The notes: generated by a model from the sequence alone, not told the origin. Counted from the first letter of the stretch, positions 1-7,852 are shown. The stretch: 17,465 nt of DNA from Alg239-R122 sp041746135 (GCA_041746135.1 JBGTHQ010000029.1:1-17465); one strand, 5' to 3'. Numbers and translations are program-made.

Positions 1-296
1 CATAGCTTCGCACCTAGGAAGCCTATAAATCCGCCATTTTCACGTATTTGCGATCCGACACGCACGGCCCGCCCGCGCCGCCGGAAACGAACCGGAAGGT
101 CCCGCCGCCCCCGTGAAAGGTCCCGCCGGGCAAAAGTCGCAAAGGTCCCGCCACCGCACGCGGGATCTGCGGCGATGCCGGACAGGCGCGCGCAGGCGGG
201 TGCACCGGACAGGATAACAGGCGCCTCGGGAAAGCGCGGGAGGTGGGCAGGGGAGAGCGCAAGGTCCGGCATGGGCGGAGCGTATCAGAGGCGGGG
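1..296. other. GC-rich stretch without a convincing gene
   Basis: No reading frame here looks like a protein. The two long minus-strand frames (to about position 411) are Pro/Arg/Ala-rich translations of GC-rich DNA with no recognisable domain. The stretch contains the AAGGTCCCGCC repeats annotated separately. On the minus strand an ATG lies at 3-1 (a GTG at 13-11 is also open), with a weak AGGTG about nine bases upstream, so a gene may begin here and run off the left edge. Whether it exists cannot be decided from this window. Confidence 0.5.
96..152 (-). repeat. Iteron-like direct repeats (three copies of AAGGTCCCGCC)
   Basis: The 11-mer AAGGTCCCGCC occurs exactly at 96-106, 117-127 and 142-152, with start-to-start spacings of 21 and 25 bases. 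A degenerate copy, AAGGTCCGGC, lies at 261-270. Read on the minus strand the unit is GGCGGGACCTT, and the last unit ends about 93 bases before a possible leftward ATG at 3-1. Spacings near two helical turns are typical of protein-binding repeats such as replication-initiator iterons or operators. That role is inference; only the repeats themselves are directly visible. Confidence 0.6.
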
Positions 297-323
297 GTGT
301 GTAGGACAGGATTTTTGAGATGG
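297..323 (+). repeat. Left arm of imperfect 27-bp inverted repeat flanking the HerA-like gene
   Basis: Positions 297-323 match the reverse complement of 2664-2690 at 21 of 27 bases with no gap. The outermost ten bases, GTGTGTAGGA, are identical. The arm sits at the switch from GC-rich DNA on the left to AT-rich DNA on the right. No obvious target-site duplication is seen outside the arms and no transposase lies between them. Confidence 0.5.
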
Positions 324-329
324 ACGTAG

Positions 330-347
330 GAGAAATTAATTTTTCTC
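330..347. promoter_or_regulatory. Dyad upstream of the HerA-like gene
   Basis: GAGAAA (330-335) and TTTCTC (342-347) form a perfect 6-bp inverted repeat around TTAATT, about 57 bases before the TTG start at 404. It lies in the AT-rich leader and could be an operator or part of a promoter. A TAATAT at 372-377 is a possible -10 element, without a convincing -35. Confidence 0.3.
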
Positions 348-403
348 GCATCCGATCATTTCCCGTGTATCTAATATCATAGCATCGAATTTGGGGAAGA
401 TTC

Positions 404-2632
404 TTGAGCAATAAAATATCTCAAAAGTCACGTTTCCTTATATTTTTTATTAATACATGTATATTTTACATAGCCTACATCTGGGCAAATTCTAAATTTA
501 GCGTAGAAGCAGGCGGTCAGTCTTTGTGGCTTTTTTCTGCCTTAAGTTGGTGGTTATTGAGCCTTGTCTCTGCTCCATTTTATCGGCCCCCTAAGGATGC
601 AATCGGAGCAGCAGTAGCAAATATAATCGTTTTAGCGACTTTGAGTTTTATAAAATCTGAAGAACTTCCTACGGAAATAGATTCACTACGTCTGGTGGCG
701 ATCTTTTATTCTACAGTCGTTGGCGCAAGCGCGCTATGCGCAGCAGTTTTTGTAAACAATAATACAACACCATTAGGCCGCACATTATTTCGATTTTCTG
801 AGCGATTTTCCAACGGCGCCGTACTGTTCGGCCTTACTGCTTTCATTAGTATTTTTGGCTTTTACAATGATATAAATACTATTCTGGGTCTAACGCTTCT
901 ATGGCTTGTTTTTGCATTGCTTAAACCAGTAGAATTCATTTTTGAAACCATTCAAAATTGGCAAACTGAAAAAGCAAAAGGAGTAATTCAACGGTCGGGT
1001 GAAATTTTGAGGGTCGATGATCCAAATATAATTCGCGTTAAATTAGAAGAGTCCGAAATTTGGACTGATGATATTCACATTGCGAGTATGGCTAATGGTA
1101 AGCAACGTTATGTATTGCCATTGTTTGTGAATGTACAAAACAATGAAATTATGGGTACAGGATTATTAGTCGAAGAAAATGTGAATATAGATGCTCCGAA
1201 TATCTCAGGCAGCGTTTTCAAAGCTGACGATCCCATGAAACGCCACGAAATACTATCCACATTATCTGGTGGAATAGAAAACACCGAATTGATCGGTTTT
1301 GTAGTCGAAGGCTCAGAGATTTCAGCGATTAAATTTGAAGTGGCACTTAGCTCTAACCTTAAAAAAGGTGCTGTGCTGTTCTGTATTATTGAGCAAACTG
1401 CCATTTATTATCAGATAATGAATGCAAGCACATCGGAAGAAAATTTCCAGCAAAATCCCCGTGGAACGCACATTGTTAATGCCGTACAATTAGGAAGTTG
1501 GAACAACAAGCACGGATTTAAGACGTTCTCGTGGTTGCCGAGAATGAATCTGCCTGTTTTTAGTGTTAGCGAAGACCGTGAGCTTGAGTTGGACATCAGT
1601 GATGGTCAATTTGAGCTCGGTCATATTCCCGGAACTAAAATAAAAACCAAAGGAAATCTTCCAGACCTAATCAGCTATCACACGGCAATACTTGGTGTCA
1701 CAGGCACCGGAAAAACAGAGCTGGTATTTGACCTAATCGAAGAGGCCTTACATCAAGGTACTAAAATCATATGCGTGGATTTGACCGGTGAATACCGCAA
1801 AAGATTGGATCACTTAAATCCTGATAAGATAGGACTCAAAAAGGATTTTGCCGATAAGTTAGAACAAAAACTTTTTGACGTAGATACAGGTGCGTTTTCA
1901 GCTGGAGAGGAAAAAAAAGCTTTAAAAGAATTCCAGACAATAATCCGTGAAATTGCGAAGAGGCAAGTTAGTAATTTTTTATGTATGCCAGGCTCCAAAG
2001 TAGCTCTTTTTGAGTTGGCGGAAGTAACAAATACTAGCGCAACATTGTTAGCAACTGAAATATACCTTTCAGAAGTTATGCTTTGGGCAAGAGCTAATCG
2101 CAAAAGCCGTAGAATATTGATAGTTTTAGAAGAAGCGCATACTATTATTCCTGAAACTTCAGGCTCGGGCATGAATTTTGCGACGCAGGCTGTCGTAAGT
2201 AAAATTGGCCAAATTGCGCTACAAGGCAGAAAATATGGAGTTGGTCTATTTATTGTATCGCAACGAACAGCACTAGTCAGCAAAACTGTGTTATCTCAAT
2301 GTAATACGTTTTTAACACATAATTTAGTGGATCAGACAAGTCTTTCTTTCCTTATGAATATCTATGATGCGGGATATGTTAAAGCCATTCCGAATTTGAA
2401 ATTTTTGGAGTTTATTGCTTTTGGAAAAGGGGTGATAAGCGAAAGACCGCTTTTATTACAAAGAGAACATGTAGAAGCTAAAAAACTCGCTAGCAAAGAA
2501 TTAGATATTTTTATTGATATTAATCAAAAGATTAATAATCAACAGAAAGTGCCAGTAGATAAAAGCGATGCAGAAAATACTAAAAATGAAATTATGGCTA
2601 AAACGAAATCCGCCAGAGCAAAAGATATTTGA
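404..2632 (+). CDS. Membrane-anchored HerA/FtsK-type P-loop ATPase
   Basis: This 742-residue protein is probably a ring-forming DNA-translocating ATPase of the HerA (DUF87) family, held in the inner membrane. About six hydrophobic segments occupy residues 11-29, 41-59, 66-84, 94-117, 137-155 and 158-181. A middle region (about 190-410) may be a HAS-barrel-like domain. The ATPase domain follows: Walker A GVTGTGKT (431-438), Walker B ILIVLEEAH (571-579), then SQRTALVSKTVLSQCNT (619-635), matching the HerA sensor/arginine-finger region. The C-terminal tail is Lys-rich. The start is TTG at 404: GGGGAAG (393-399) is a good Shine-Dalgarno, an in-frame stop lies at 380-382, and the next in-frame ATG would remove the membrane domain. 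The gene is far more AT-rich than all its neighbours, with AT-ending codons, which points to horizontal transfer. No NurA, Sir2 or nuclease partner is visible in the window. Its exact role (defence, conjugation or mobile-element function) is unknown. The ATPase call is secure; the biological role is open. Confidence 0.85.
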   Translation: MSNKISQKSRFLIFFINTCIFYIAYIWANSKFSVEAGGQSLWLFSALSWWLLSLVSAPFYRPPKDAIGAAVANIIVLATLSFIKSEELPTEIDSLRLVAIFYSTVVGASALCAAVFVNNNTTPLGRTLFRFSERFSNGAVLFGLTAFISIFGFYNDINTILGLTLLWLVFALLKPVEFIFETIQNWQTEKAKGVIQRSGEILRVDDPNIIRVKLEESEIWTDDIHIASMANGKQRYVLPLFVNVQNNEIMGTGLLVEENVNIDAPNISGSVFKADDPMKRHEILSTLSGGIENTELIGFVVEGSEISAIKFEVALSSNLKKGAVLFCIIEQTAIYYQIMNASTSEENFQQNPRGTHIVNAVQLGSWNNKHGFKTFSWLPRMNLPVFSVSEDRELELDISDGQFELGHIPGTKIKTKGNLPDLISYHTAILGVTGTGKTELVFDLIEEALHQGTKIICVDLTGEYRKRLDHLNPDKIGLKKDFADKLEQKLFDVDTGAFSAGEEKKALKEFQTIIREIAKRQVSNFLCMPGSKVALFELAEVTNTSATLLATEIYLSEVMLWARANRKSRRILIVLEEAHTIIPETSGSGMNFATQAVVSKIGQIALQGRKYGVGLFIVSQRTALVSKTVLSQCNTFLTHNLVDQTSLSFLMNIYDAGYVKAIPNLKFLEFIAFGKGVISERPLLLQREHVEAKKLASKELDIFIDINQKINNQQKVPVDKSDAENTKNEIMAKTKSARAKDI

Positions 2633-2663
2633 AGGTATGTTTGTAACATTGCGTGATTATCCC

Positions 2664-2690
2664 CCATCCGCTAAACCCTCTCCTACACAC
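2664..2690 (-). repeat. Right arm of imperfect 27-bp inverted repeat flanking the HerA-like gene
   Basis: This is the inverted partner of 297-323, with 21 of 27 bases matching. It begins 32 bases after the stop codon of the HerA-like gene and lies 105 bases before the acnA start, close to where base composition returns to the GC-rich norm. It may mark the right boundary of an inserted segment of about 2.4 kb. Confidence 0.5.
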
Positions 2691-2795
2691 TGATTCACAC
2701 CAAGCCGCCCGTACCCTGTGTGCCCGTCCCGCTTCCATGCCGACGCCGCGCAATTCCCCAACGGGCCAGACCGCCATTTTGACACGGAGAGTTTT

Positions 2796-5471
2796 ATGAC
2801 GACCATCGGACACGATACATTGGGTACCCGCGACAGCATGGATGTCGGGGGGGAGACGGTCGCCTATTACTCGCTGGCCAAGGCGGCGGAAAAGCTGGGC
2901 GATATCTCGCGGCTGCCCTTTACGCTCAAAGTCCTGCTGGAAAACATGTTGCGGTTCGAGGATGGCGTGACCGTCACGACCGATGATGCGCAGGCGGTGG
3001 TCGACTGGCAGAAAAACGCGCGCTCCGACGCGGAAATCCAGGACCGGCCCGCGCGCGTATTGCTCCAGGATTTTACCGGCGTGCCGTGCGTGGTCGATCT
3101 GGCGGCGATGCGCGACGCGATGAACGCGCTGGGCGGCGACGCGCAGAAAATCAATCCGCAGGTGCCGGTGCATCTGGTCATCGACCATTCGGTGATGGTC
3201 GACGAATTCGGCACGCCGCAGGCATTCGAGCATAATGTCGAGATGGAGTATAAGCGCAATATGGAACGGTACGAGTTCCTGAAATGGGGCAGCAAGGCGC
3301 TCGACAATTTCTATGCGGTGCCGCCGGGCACGGGCATCTGTCACCAGGTCAATCTGGAAAATATCGCGCGCGGCGTGTGGTCGTCCGATGCGCCCGACGG
3401 CAGCCATGTGGCCTATCCCGACACGTGCGTCGGCACCGACAGCCATACGACGATGATCAACGGGCTGGGCGTGCTCGGCTGGGGCGTCGGCGGGATCGAG
3501 GCCGAGGCGGCGATGCTGGGCCAGCCGGTCAGCATGCTGATCCCCGAAGTGGTCGGGTTCAAACTGACCGGCGAGCTGGCCGAGGGGATTACCGCGACCG
3601 ACCTGGTGCTCACGGTGACGCAGATGCTGCGCACCAAGGGTGTTGTCGGGCGGTTTGTCGAGTTTTTCGGCCCCGGCGTGGCCTCGCTGTCGCTCGCCGA
3701 CCGCGCGACGCTCGCCAAAATGGCGCCCGAATATGGCGCCACCTGCGGCTTTTTCCCGATTGACGACAAGACGCTCGACTATATGCGGCTGACCGGCCGC
3801 GAGGAACAGGTGATTGCGGTCACCGAGGCCTATGCCAAGGCGCAGGGCCTGTGGCGGCATGACGATGCACCCGACGCGGTCTATACCGACACGCTGACGC
3901 TCGACATGGGCGAAGTGGTGCCGTCGCTCGCCGGGCCGAAACGCCCGCAGGACCGGATCGCGCTCAGCGAACTCGACGAGGGCTTCAACAAAGATCTCAA
4001 CGCGGTGTTCGGACGGCCGGCGGAGGGCGCGCAGGTCGCGGTCGACGGCGCGGACTATACGTTCGGCGACGGCGACGTGGCGATTGCCGCGATCACCAGC
4101 TGCACCAACACCTCCAACCCCGCGGTGCTGGTCGCCGCCGGTCTGGTCGCCAAGAAAGCGCGCGAAAAGGGCCTGTTCGTCAAGCCATGGGTGAAAACCT
4201 CGCTCGCGCCCGGATCGCAGGTGGTGACCGATTACCTGATCGCCGCGGGCCTGCAGGACGATCTCAATGCACAGGGCTTCAACCTGGTCGGCTATGGCTG
4301 CACCACCTGTATCGGCAATTCCGGGCCATTGCCGCCCGCGATTTCCAAGGCGATCAACGACAATGACCTGATCGCCGCGTCGGTCCTGTCGGGCAACCGC
4401 AATTTCGAGGGGCGCGTTTCGCCCGACGTGCAGGCCAACTATCTCGCCAGCCCGCCTTTGGTGGTCGCCTATGCGCTGAAAGGCACGGTGCGCGAGGATA
4501 TCTACGCCACGCCATTGGGGCAGGGCAGCGACGGTGCCGACGTGTTCCTGAAAGACGTGTGGCCGACCAATGCCGAAGTGCGCGGCATGATCGAAACCCA
4601 CGTCAATCGCGACATGTTCCAGGCGCGCTACGCCAATGTCTATGACGGCGACGACCAGTGGCAGGCGATCGACGTGACCGGTACCGATACGTTCGCATGG
4701 CGCGAGGGATCGACCTATATCGCCAACCCGCCCTATTTCGAAGGTATGACGATGGAGCCTGCGCCGGTGCAGGATATCAACGATGCCAAGGTTCTGGCGC
4801 TTTTGGGCGACAGCATCACCACCGACCATATCTCCCCGGCCGGCAGCATCAAGGCGGACAGCCCGGCGGGCAAGTTCCTGATGGAGCATCAGGTCGCCAA
4901 GGCCGATTTCAACAGCTATGGCTCGCGCCGCGGCAACCATGACGTGATGATGCGTGGCACGTTCGCCAATATCCGCATCAAGAACGAAATGGTGCCGGGT
5001 GTCGAAGGCGGCATGACCAAGTATAAAGGCGAAGTCATGCCGATTTATGACGCCGCGATGAAGCACAAGGAAGACGGCAACCAGCTGGTCGTCGTGGCGG
5101 GCAAGGAATATGGCACCGGGTCGAGCCGCGACTGGGCCGCCAAGGGCACCAACCTGCTCGGCGTGCGCGCGGTGATCGCGGAAAGCTATGAGCGCATCCA
5201 CCGCTCCAATCTGCTCGGCATGGGCGTATTGCCATTGCAGTTCGAGGAAGGCACGACGCGCCAGACGCTGGAGCTGACCGGCGACGAAAGCTTTACCGTG
5301 CGCGATATCGCCGGCCTCTCGCCGCGCGAAACGGTCGAAGTCATCGTGACCCGCGCCGACGGCAGCGAAGTGACATTCAACGCGCTGTGCCGGATCGACA
5401 CCGAAAACGAGATGGAATATTACCGCCATGGCGGCATCTTGCAGTATGTGATCCGCAACCTGGCGAGCTAA
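2796..5471 (+). CDS. acnA: Aconitate hydratase A
   Basis: Aconitase of the AcnA/IRP type converts citrate to isocitrate through cis-aconitate in the TCA cycle, in the cytoplasm, using a [4Fe-4S] cluster. From ATG 2796 the protein has 891 residues, the usual AcnA length. The three cluster cysteines are visible: C436 in ITSCTNTSNP, and C502 and C505 in YGCTTCIGNSGPL. The C-terminal swivel domain shows GDSITTDHISPAGSI and YGTGSSRDWAAKG. The frame is open back to 2718, but those extra 26 codons are low-quality; CGGAGAG just before ATG 2796 is a good ribosome-binding site. It is a single-gene unit. The 163 bases upstream contain the right inverted-repeat arm of the putative insertion, so the native acnA promoter region may be altered or shortened. 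I could not pick a clear promoter. Confidence 0.97.
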   Translation: MTTIGHDTLGTRDSMDVGGETVAYYSLAKAAEKLGDISRLPFTLKVLLENMLRFEDGVTVTTDDAQAVVDWQKNARSDAEIQDRPARVLLQDFTGVPCVVDLAAMRDAMNALGGDAQKINPQVPVHLVIDHSVMVDEFGTPQAFEHNVEMEYKRNMERYEFLKWGSKALDNFYAVPPGTGICHQVNLENIARGVWSSDAPDGSHVAYPDTCVGTDSHTTMINGLGVLGWGVGGIEAEAAMLGQPVSMLIPEVVGFKLTGELAEGITATDLVLTVTQMLRTKGVVGRFVEFFGPGVASLSLADRATLAKMAPEYGATCGFFPIDDKTLDYMRLTGREEQVIAVTEAYAKAQGLWRHDDAPDAVYTDTLTLDMGEVVPSLAGPKRPQDRIALSELDEGFNKDLNAVFGRPAEGAQVAVDGADYTFGDGDVAIAAITSCTNTSNPAVLVAAGLVAKKAREKGLFVKPWVKTSLAPGSQVVTDYLIAAGLQDDLNAQGFNLVGYGCTTCIGNSGPLPPAISKAINDNDLIAASVLSGNRNFEGRVSPDVQANYLASPPLVVAYALKGTVREDIYATPLGQGSDGADVFLKDVWPTNAEVRGMIETHVNRDMFQARYANVYDGDDQWQAIDVTGTDTFAWREGSTYIANPPYFEGMTMEPAPVQDINDAKVLALLGDSITTDHISPAGSIKADSPAGKFLMEHQVAKADFNSYGSRRGNHDVMMRGTFANIRIKNEMVPGVEGGMTKYKGEVMPIYDAAMKHKEDGNQLVVVAGKEYGTGSSRDWAAKGTNLLGVRAVIAESYERIHRSNLLGMGVLPLQFEEGTTRQTLELTGDESFTVRDIAGLSPRETVEVIVTRADGSEVTFNALCRIDTENEMEYYRHGGILQYVIRNLAS

Positions 5472-5486
5472 GCCAGTCACTCTTCC

Positions 5487-5597
5487 GTCATTCCCGCGAA
5501 AGCGGGGAGTCGGAGACGACCGCAGGTCAATCCATTTCCTGACCGTTCATCGCGATGCGCGTTCAGGAAATGGACCCCAAATCGCGTTGGGGGTGAC
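5487..5597. repeat. MITE/REP-like palindromic intergenic repeat
   Basis: Between acnA and the EAL gene lies a compact element made of three hairpins. They are CCCGC-GAAA-GCGGG (5493-5506), an 11-bp perfect stem CCATTTCCTGA (5532-5542) with TCAGGAAATGG (5563-5573), and CCCCAA/TTGGGG (5575-5580 and 5587-5592). The ends are themselves loosely inverted: GTCATTCCC at the left against GGGGGTGAC at the right. Elements of this shape recur in sphingomonad and other proteobacterial genomes. It may also help end acnA transcription, although there is no clean T-run directly after a stem. Confidence 0.6.
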
Positions 5598-5698
5598 AGT
5601 TTTGGTTTTTGCGAATATTGCGAAGTTATTGATTTATGTTGCTGAATTGGCGGATCAAAATAAAGCATATTTTAAATATTTTGCTTGATGATGCCGGG

Positions 5699-6505
5699 AT
5701 GACGAAAATCAAGTCTCCGACCCAGAAATGCACCGGCTGCCGCGACGGGCAGGCGCTTGATTTCGATATCGTCATGGCTTTCCAGCCGATATTCGATATC
5801 CGCACCGGACATGCCTGGGCGTATGAGGCGCTGGTGCGCGGCGCGGACGGAACGGGCGCTTGTGAGATACTGGCGCGGGTAACGGAGGCCAACCGCTACA
5901 AGTTCGACCAGCGCTGCCGCGTGGTCGCGATCGAGCAGGCGGTGGCTCTGGGGATCATGGACGGCGACGCGAAACTGTCGATCAATTTCATGCCCAATGC
6001 GATTTACGAACCGCTGGCCTGCATCAAGCTGACGCTGAAAACCGCCGCGAAGCACCAGCTTCCGCTGTCGCGGCTGATTTTCGAATTTACCGAACAGGAA
6101 GATATGGACGATTGCGGGCATATCCAGAAGATCGTCGATTGTTACAAGAGCATCGGACTGGGCACCGCGCTCGACGATTTCGGCGCGGGCTATGCCGGGC
6201 TCAACCGGCTCGCCTGCCTTCAGACCGATGTCATGAAGCTCGACATGGAACTGATCCGCGATATTGACACCAGCATGCCGCGCCGGATGATCGTCGAGGC
6301 GATGGCCGCGCTGTGCCGCAAAATGGGCATGGAGGTCGTGGCCGAAGGCATCGAGACGCAGGCCGAATGCGATGCGTTGCGCGATATCGGCATATATATG
6401 ATGCAGGGCTATTATCTGGCGCGGCCCGCGCTCAATGCTTTTCCCGCGATGAAACAGGATACATACGCGCATATCTACGGTCAGCAGAAACGCAGACACG
6501 CCTGA
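5699..6505 (+). CDS. EAL-domain cyclic-di-GMP phosphodiesterase
   Basis: This protein probably hydrolyses cyclic di-GMP to pGpG. Numbering from ATG 5699 (268 residues), the EAL domain carries every residue expected for activity: E43 of YEALVRG, N96 in SINFMPN, E129 in FEFTE, the Asp pair 159-160 in DDFGAGY, K180 in VMKLD, E216 in VVAEGIE and Q236 in MMQGYY. No GGDEF, PAS or membrane segment is present, so it is a stand-alone cytosolic EAL protein. A CTGC motif (C11 and C14) precedes the domain and could bind a metal or sense redox state. The frame is also open from an ATG at 5636 (289 residues), but that extension is AT-rich and neither start has a clear Shine-Dalgarno, so the start is uncertain. 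The gene ends at a strong terminator facing the reductase gene. Confidence 0.88.
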   Translation: MTKIKSPTQKCTGCRDGQALDFDIVMAFQPIFDIRTGHAWAYEALVRGADGTGACEILARVTEANRYKFDQRCRVVAIEQAVALGIMDGDAKLSINFMPNAIYEPLACIKLTLKTAAKHQLPLSRLIFEFTEQEDMDDCGHIQKIVDCYKSIGLGTALDDFGAGYAGLNRLACLQTDVMKLDMELIRDIDTSMPRRMIVEAMAALCRKMGMEVVAEGIETQAECDALRDIGIYMMQGYYLARPALNAFPAMKQDTYAHIYGQQKRRHA

Positions 6506-6540
6506 TTTTCCTACCCTGTCGGTCTCCCCACAGGTTATAA

Positions 6541-6571
6541 AAGGCTCCGGTTTGCGCCGGAGCCTTTTTTT
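6541..6571. terminator. Strong intrinsic terminator between convergent genes
   Basis: A 10-bp perfect stem, AAGGCTCCGG (6541-6550) with CCGGAGCCTT (6557-6566), has a 6-base loop and runs into seven T residues (6565-6571). It ends the EAL gene 36 bases after its stop. On the minus strand the stem is followed by TTTTAT, so it can also end the reductase transcript. Confidence 0.9.
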
Positions 6572-6599
6572 GTTTTGGTTTGTCCCGACCTATCAGCGT

Positions 6600-7694
6600 T
6601 TACCAGCGCTCGTCCAGAAACGGATAGTCGGTATAGCCGATTTCGTCGCCGCCATAGAATGTATCGGGATTGGGTTCGTTTTCGTTGGCGCCGCGGCGAT
6701 AGCGCTCGGGTAGGTCGGGATTGGCGATAAACGGGCGCCCGATCGTTACCGCATCGGCATGGCCGCTTTTGACCGCGTCGGCCGAACTGTCCGCATCGTA
6801 ACCGCCATTGGCGATATAAAAGCCGTTATACAGTTCGCGCAGATCCTTGATAAGCTGACGGTCGCTTTCTTCCTGCTCGCTGCCGGGGAATTTCTCGACG
6901 ACGTGCAGATAGGCGAGCTGGCGTTTGTCGAGCATGGTATAGACCGCGCTGAAGAGCGCCTTGGAATCGCTGTCACTAATATCGCTCATCTCGCCCAGCG
7001 GAGAGAGGCGCACACCGATGCGGGTATTGTCCCACACCTTGCTGACCGCATCGAGCACTTCGGTCAGCAGCCGCATCCGGTTGTCGATCGAACCGCCATA
7101 TTCGTCGGTGCGGGTGTTGACGCCGTCCTGCAAAAACTGGTCGAGCAGATAGCCATTGGCGCTGTGCACTTCGATCCCGTCAAAGCCCGCTTCCTTGGCG
7201 GCCTGGGCGGCGGTCACATAATCGGCAATGGTCTGTTCGATACCGGCTTTATCAAGCGCGACCGGCTTGGATACGTCCTGGAAACCCTCCTCGGTAAAAG
7301 TCTGCGCCTTGGCCTGGATATCGCTCGACGATACCGGCTGTTTGCCCTCGGGCAAAACCGAGACGTGGCTGATCCGGCCGACATGCCACAGCTGGCAGTA
7401 TATACGACCGCCTGCGGCATGCACGGCATCGGTGATTTTCTTCCACGCGGCGATATGCGCGTCGGTATAGATGCCCGGCGTGTCTTTATAGCCTTTAGCC
7501 ATAGCCGAAATCTGCGTCGCTTCGCTGAGGATCAGGCCGGCCGAAGCGCGCTGGCCGTAATAGGTTGCGGCTATGTCGCGCGGCGTACCATCGCCGTGTG
7601 CACGGTTGCGGGTCAGCGGCGCCATGAACACACGGTTGGGGACATTGAGGTCGCCCATGATGACGGGGTCAAACAGCTTTGCGGTATCGGTCAT
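6600..7694 (-). CDS. Old yellow enzyme family alkene reductase (NemA-like)
   Basis: This FMN-dependent NAD(P)H oxidoreductase probably reduces activated C=C bonds of electrophiles such as enones, maleimides or nitro compounds. It has 364 residues, normal for the family, and folds as a single TIM barrel. Visible landmarks are MAPLTRNRA (24-32, FMN contact), QLWHVGRISH (101-110), HSANGYLLDQF with the substrate-binding pair H177 and N180, DEYGGS (198-202), and IGRPFIANPDLPERY near the C-terminus. The start ATG at 7694 has GGAG (7703-7700) five bases upstream. It is transcribed away from the aldehyde dehydrogenase gene, and a GGAAC-N16-CGTT motif lies about 60 bases upstream, suggesting control by the general stress response. 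The overall pattern resembles E. coli NemA, but substrate cannot be assigned. Confidence 0.93.
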   Translation of the reverse strand: MTDTAKLFDPVIMGDLNVPNRVFMAPLTRNRAHGDGTPRDIAATYYGQRASAGLILSEATQISAMAKGYKDTPGIYTDAHIAAWKKITDAVHAAGGRIYCQLWHVGRISHVSVLPEGKQPVSSSDIQAKAQTFTEEGFQDVSKPVALDKAGIEQTIADYVTAAQAAKEAGFDGIEVHSANGYLLDQFLQDGVNTRTDEYGGSIDNRMRLLTEVLDAVSKVWDNTRIGVRLSPLGEMSDISDSDSKALFSAVYTMLDKRQLAYLHVVEKFPGSEQEESDRQLIKDLRELYNGFYIANGGYDADSSADAVKSGHADAVTIGRPFIANPDLPERYRRGANENEPNPDTFYGGDEIGYTDYPFLDERW

Positions 7695-7728
7695 AAAATC
7701 TCCGGTTCTCGGTTGGGGAAAGGAAAGG

Positions 7729-7738
7729 GCACGAGTGC
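7729..7738. promoter_or_regulatory. Small dyad in the reductase leader
   Basis: GCAC-GA-GTGC is a perfect 4-bp dyad sitting about 10-20 bases after the predicted transcription start of the reductase gene. A repressor bound here would block the transcript. It is short and could be chance. Confidence 0.2.
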
Positions 7739-7754
7739 ACCCGTTTCATATTGC

Positions 7755-7779
7755 AACGCAGCATGGGAGCGATCGTTCC
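7755..7779 (-). promoter_or_regulatory. EcfG-type (general stress) promoter for the reductase gene
   Basis: On the minus strand GGAAC (7779-7775) and CGTT (7758-7755) are separated by 16 bases, the consensus recognised by alphaproteobacterial EcfG sigma factors. A transcript would begin near 7748, giving a leader of about 50 bases before ATG 7694. A matching promoter drives the divergent gene. Confidence 0.6.
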
Positions 7780-7826
7780 GCTACCGGGAGCGGGGGAAAA
7801 CTATCCCCGGAAATAGGTTTTGTTTA

Positions 7827-7852
7827 GGAACTTTCGTCGCGTGCGGCCCGTT
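7827..7852 (+). promoter_or_regulatory. EcfG-type (general stress) promoter for the aldehyde dehydrogenase gene
   Basis: GGAAC (7827-7831) and CGTT (7849-7852) are 17 bases apart. The predicted start near 7860 leaves a leader of about 35 bases with the ribosome-binding site AAGGAA before ATG 7896. Two such motifs facing apart in one 200-bp intergenic region make chance occurrence less likely. Confidence 0.6.

Noticed and set aside
23..411. Two minus-strand open frames at the left edge
   Set aside because: They are low-complexity Pro/Arg/Ala translations across the repeat region, with no ribosome-binding site or domain.
2598..5480. A 960-codon open frame antisense to acnA
   Set aside because: It mirrors the acnA reading frame in GC-rich DNA and its translation is His/Arg/Asp-rich without domains. 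acnA itself is certain.
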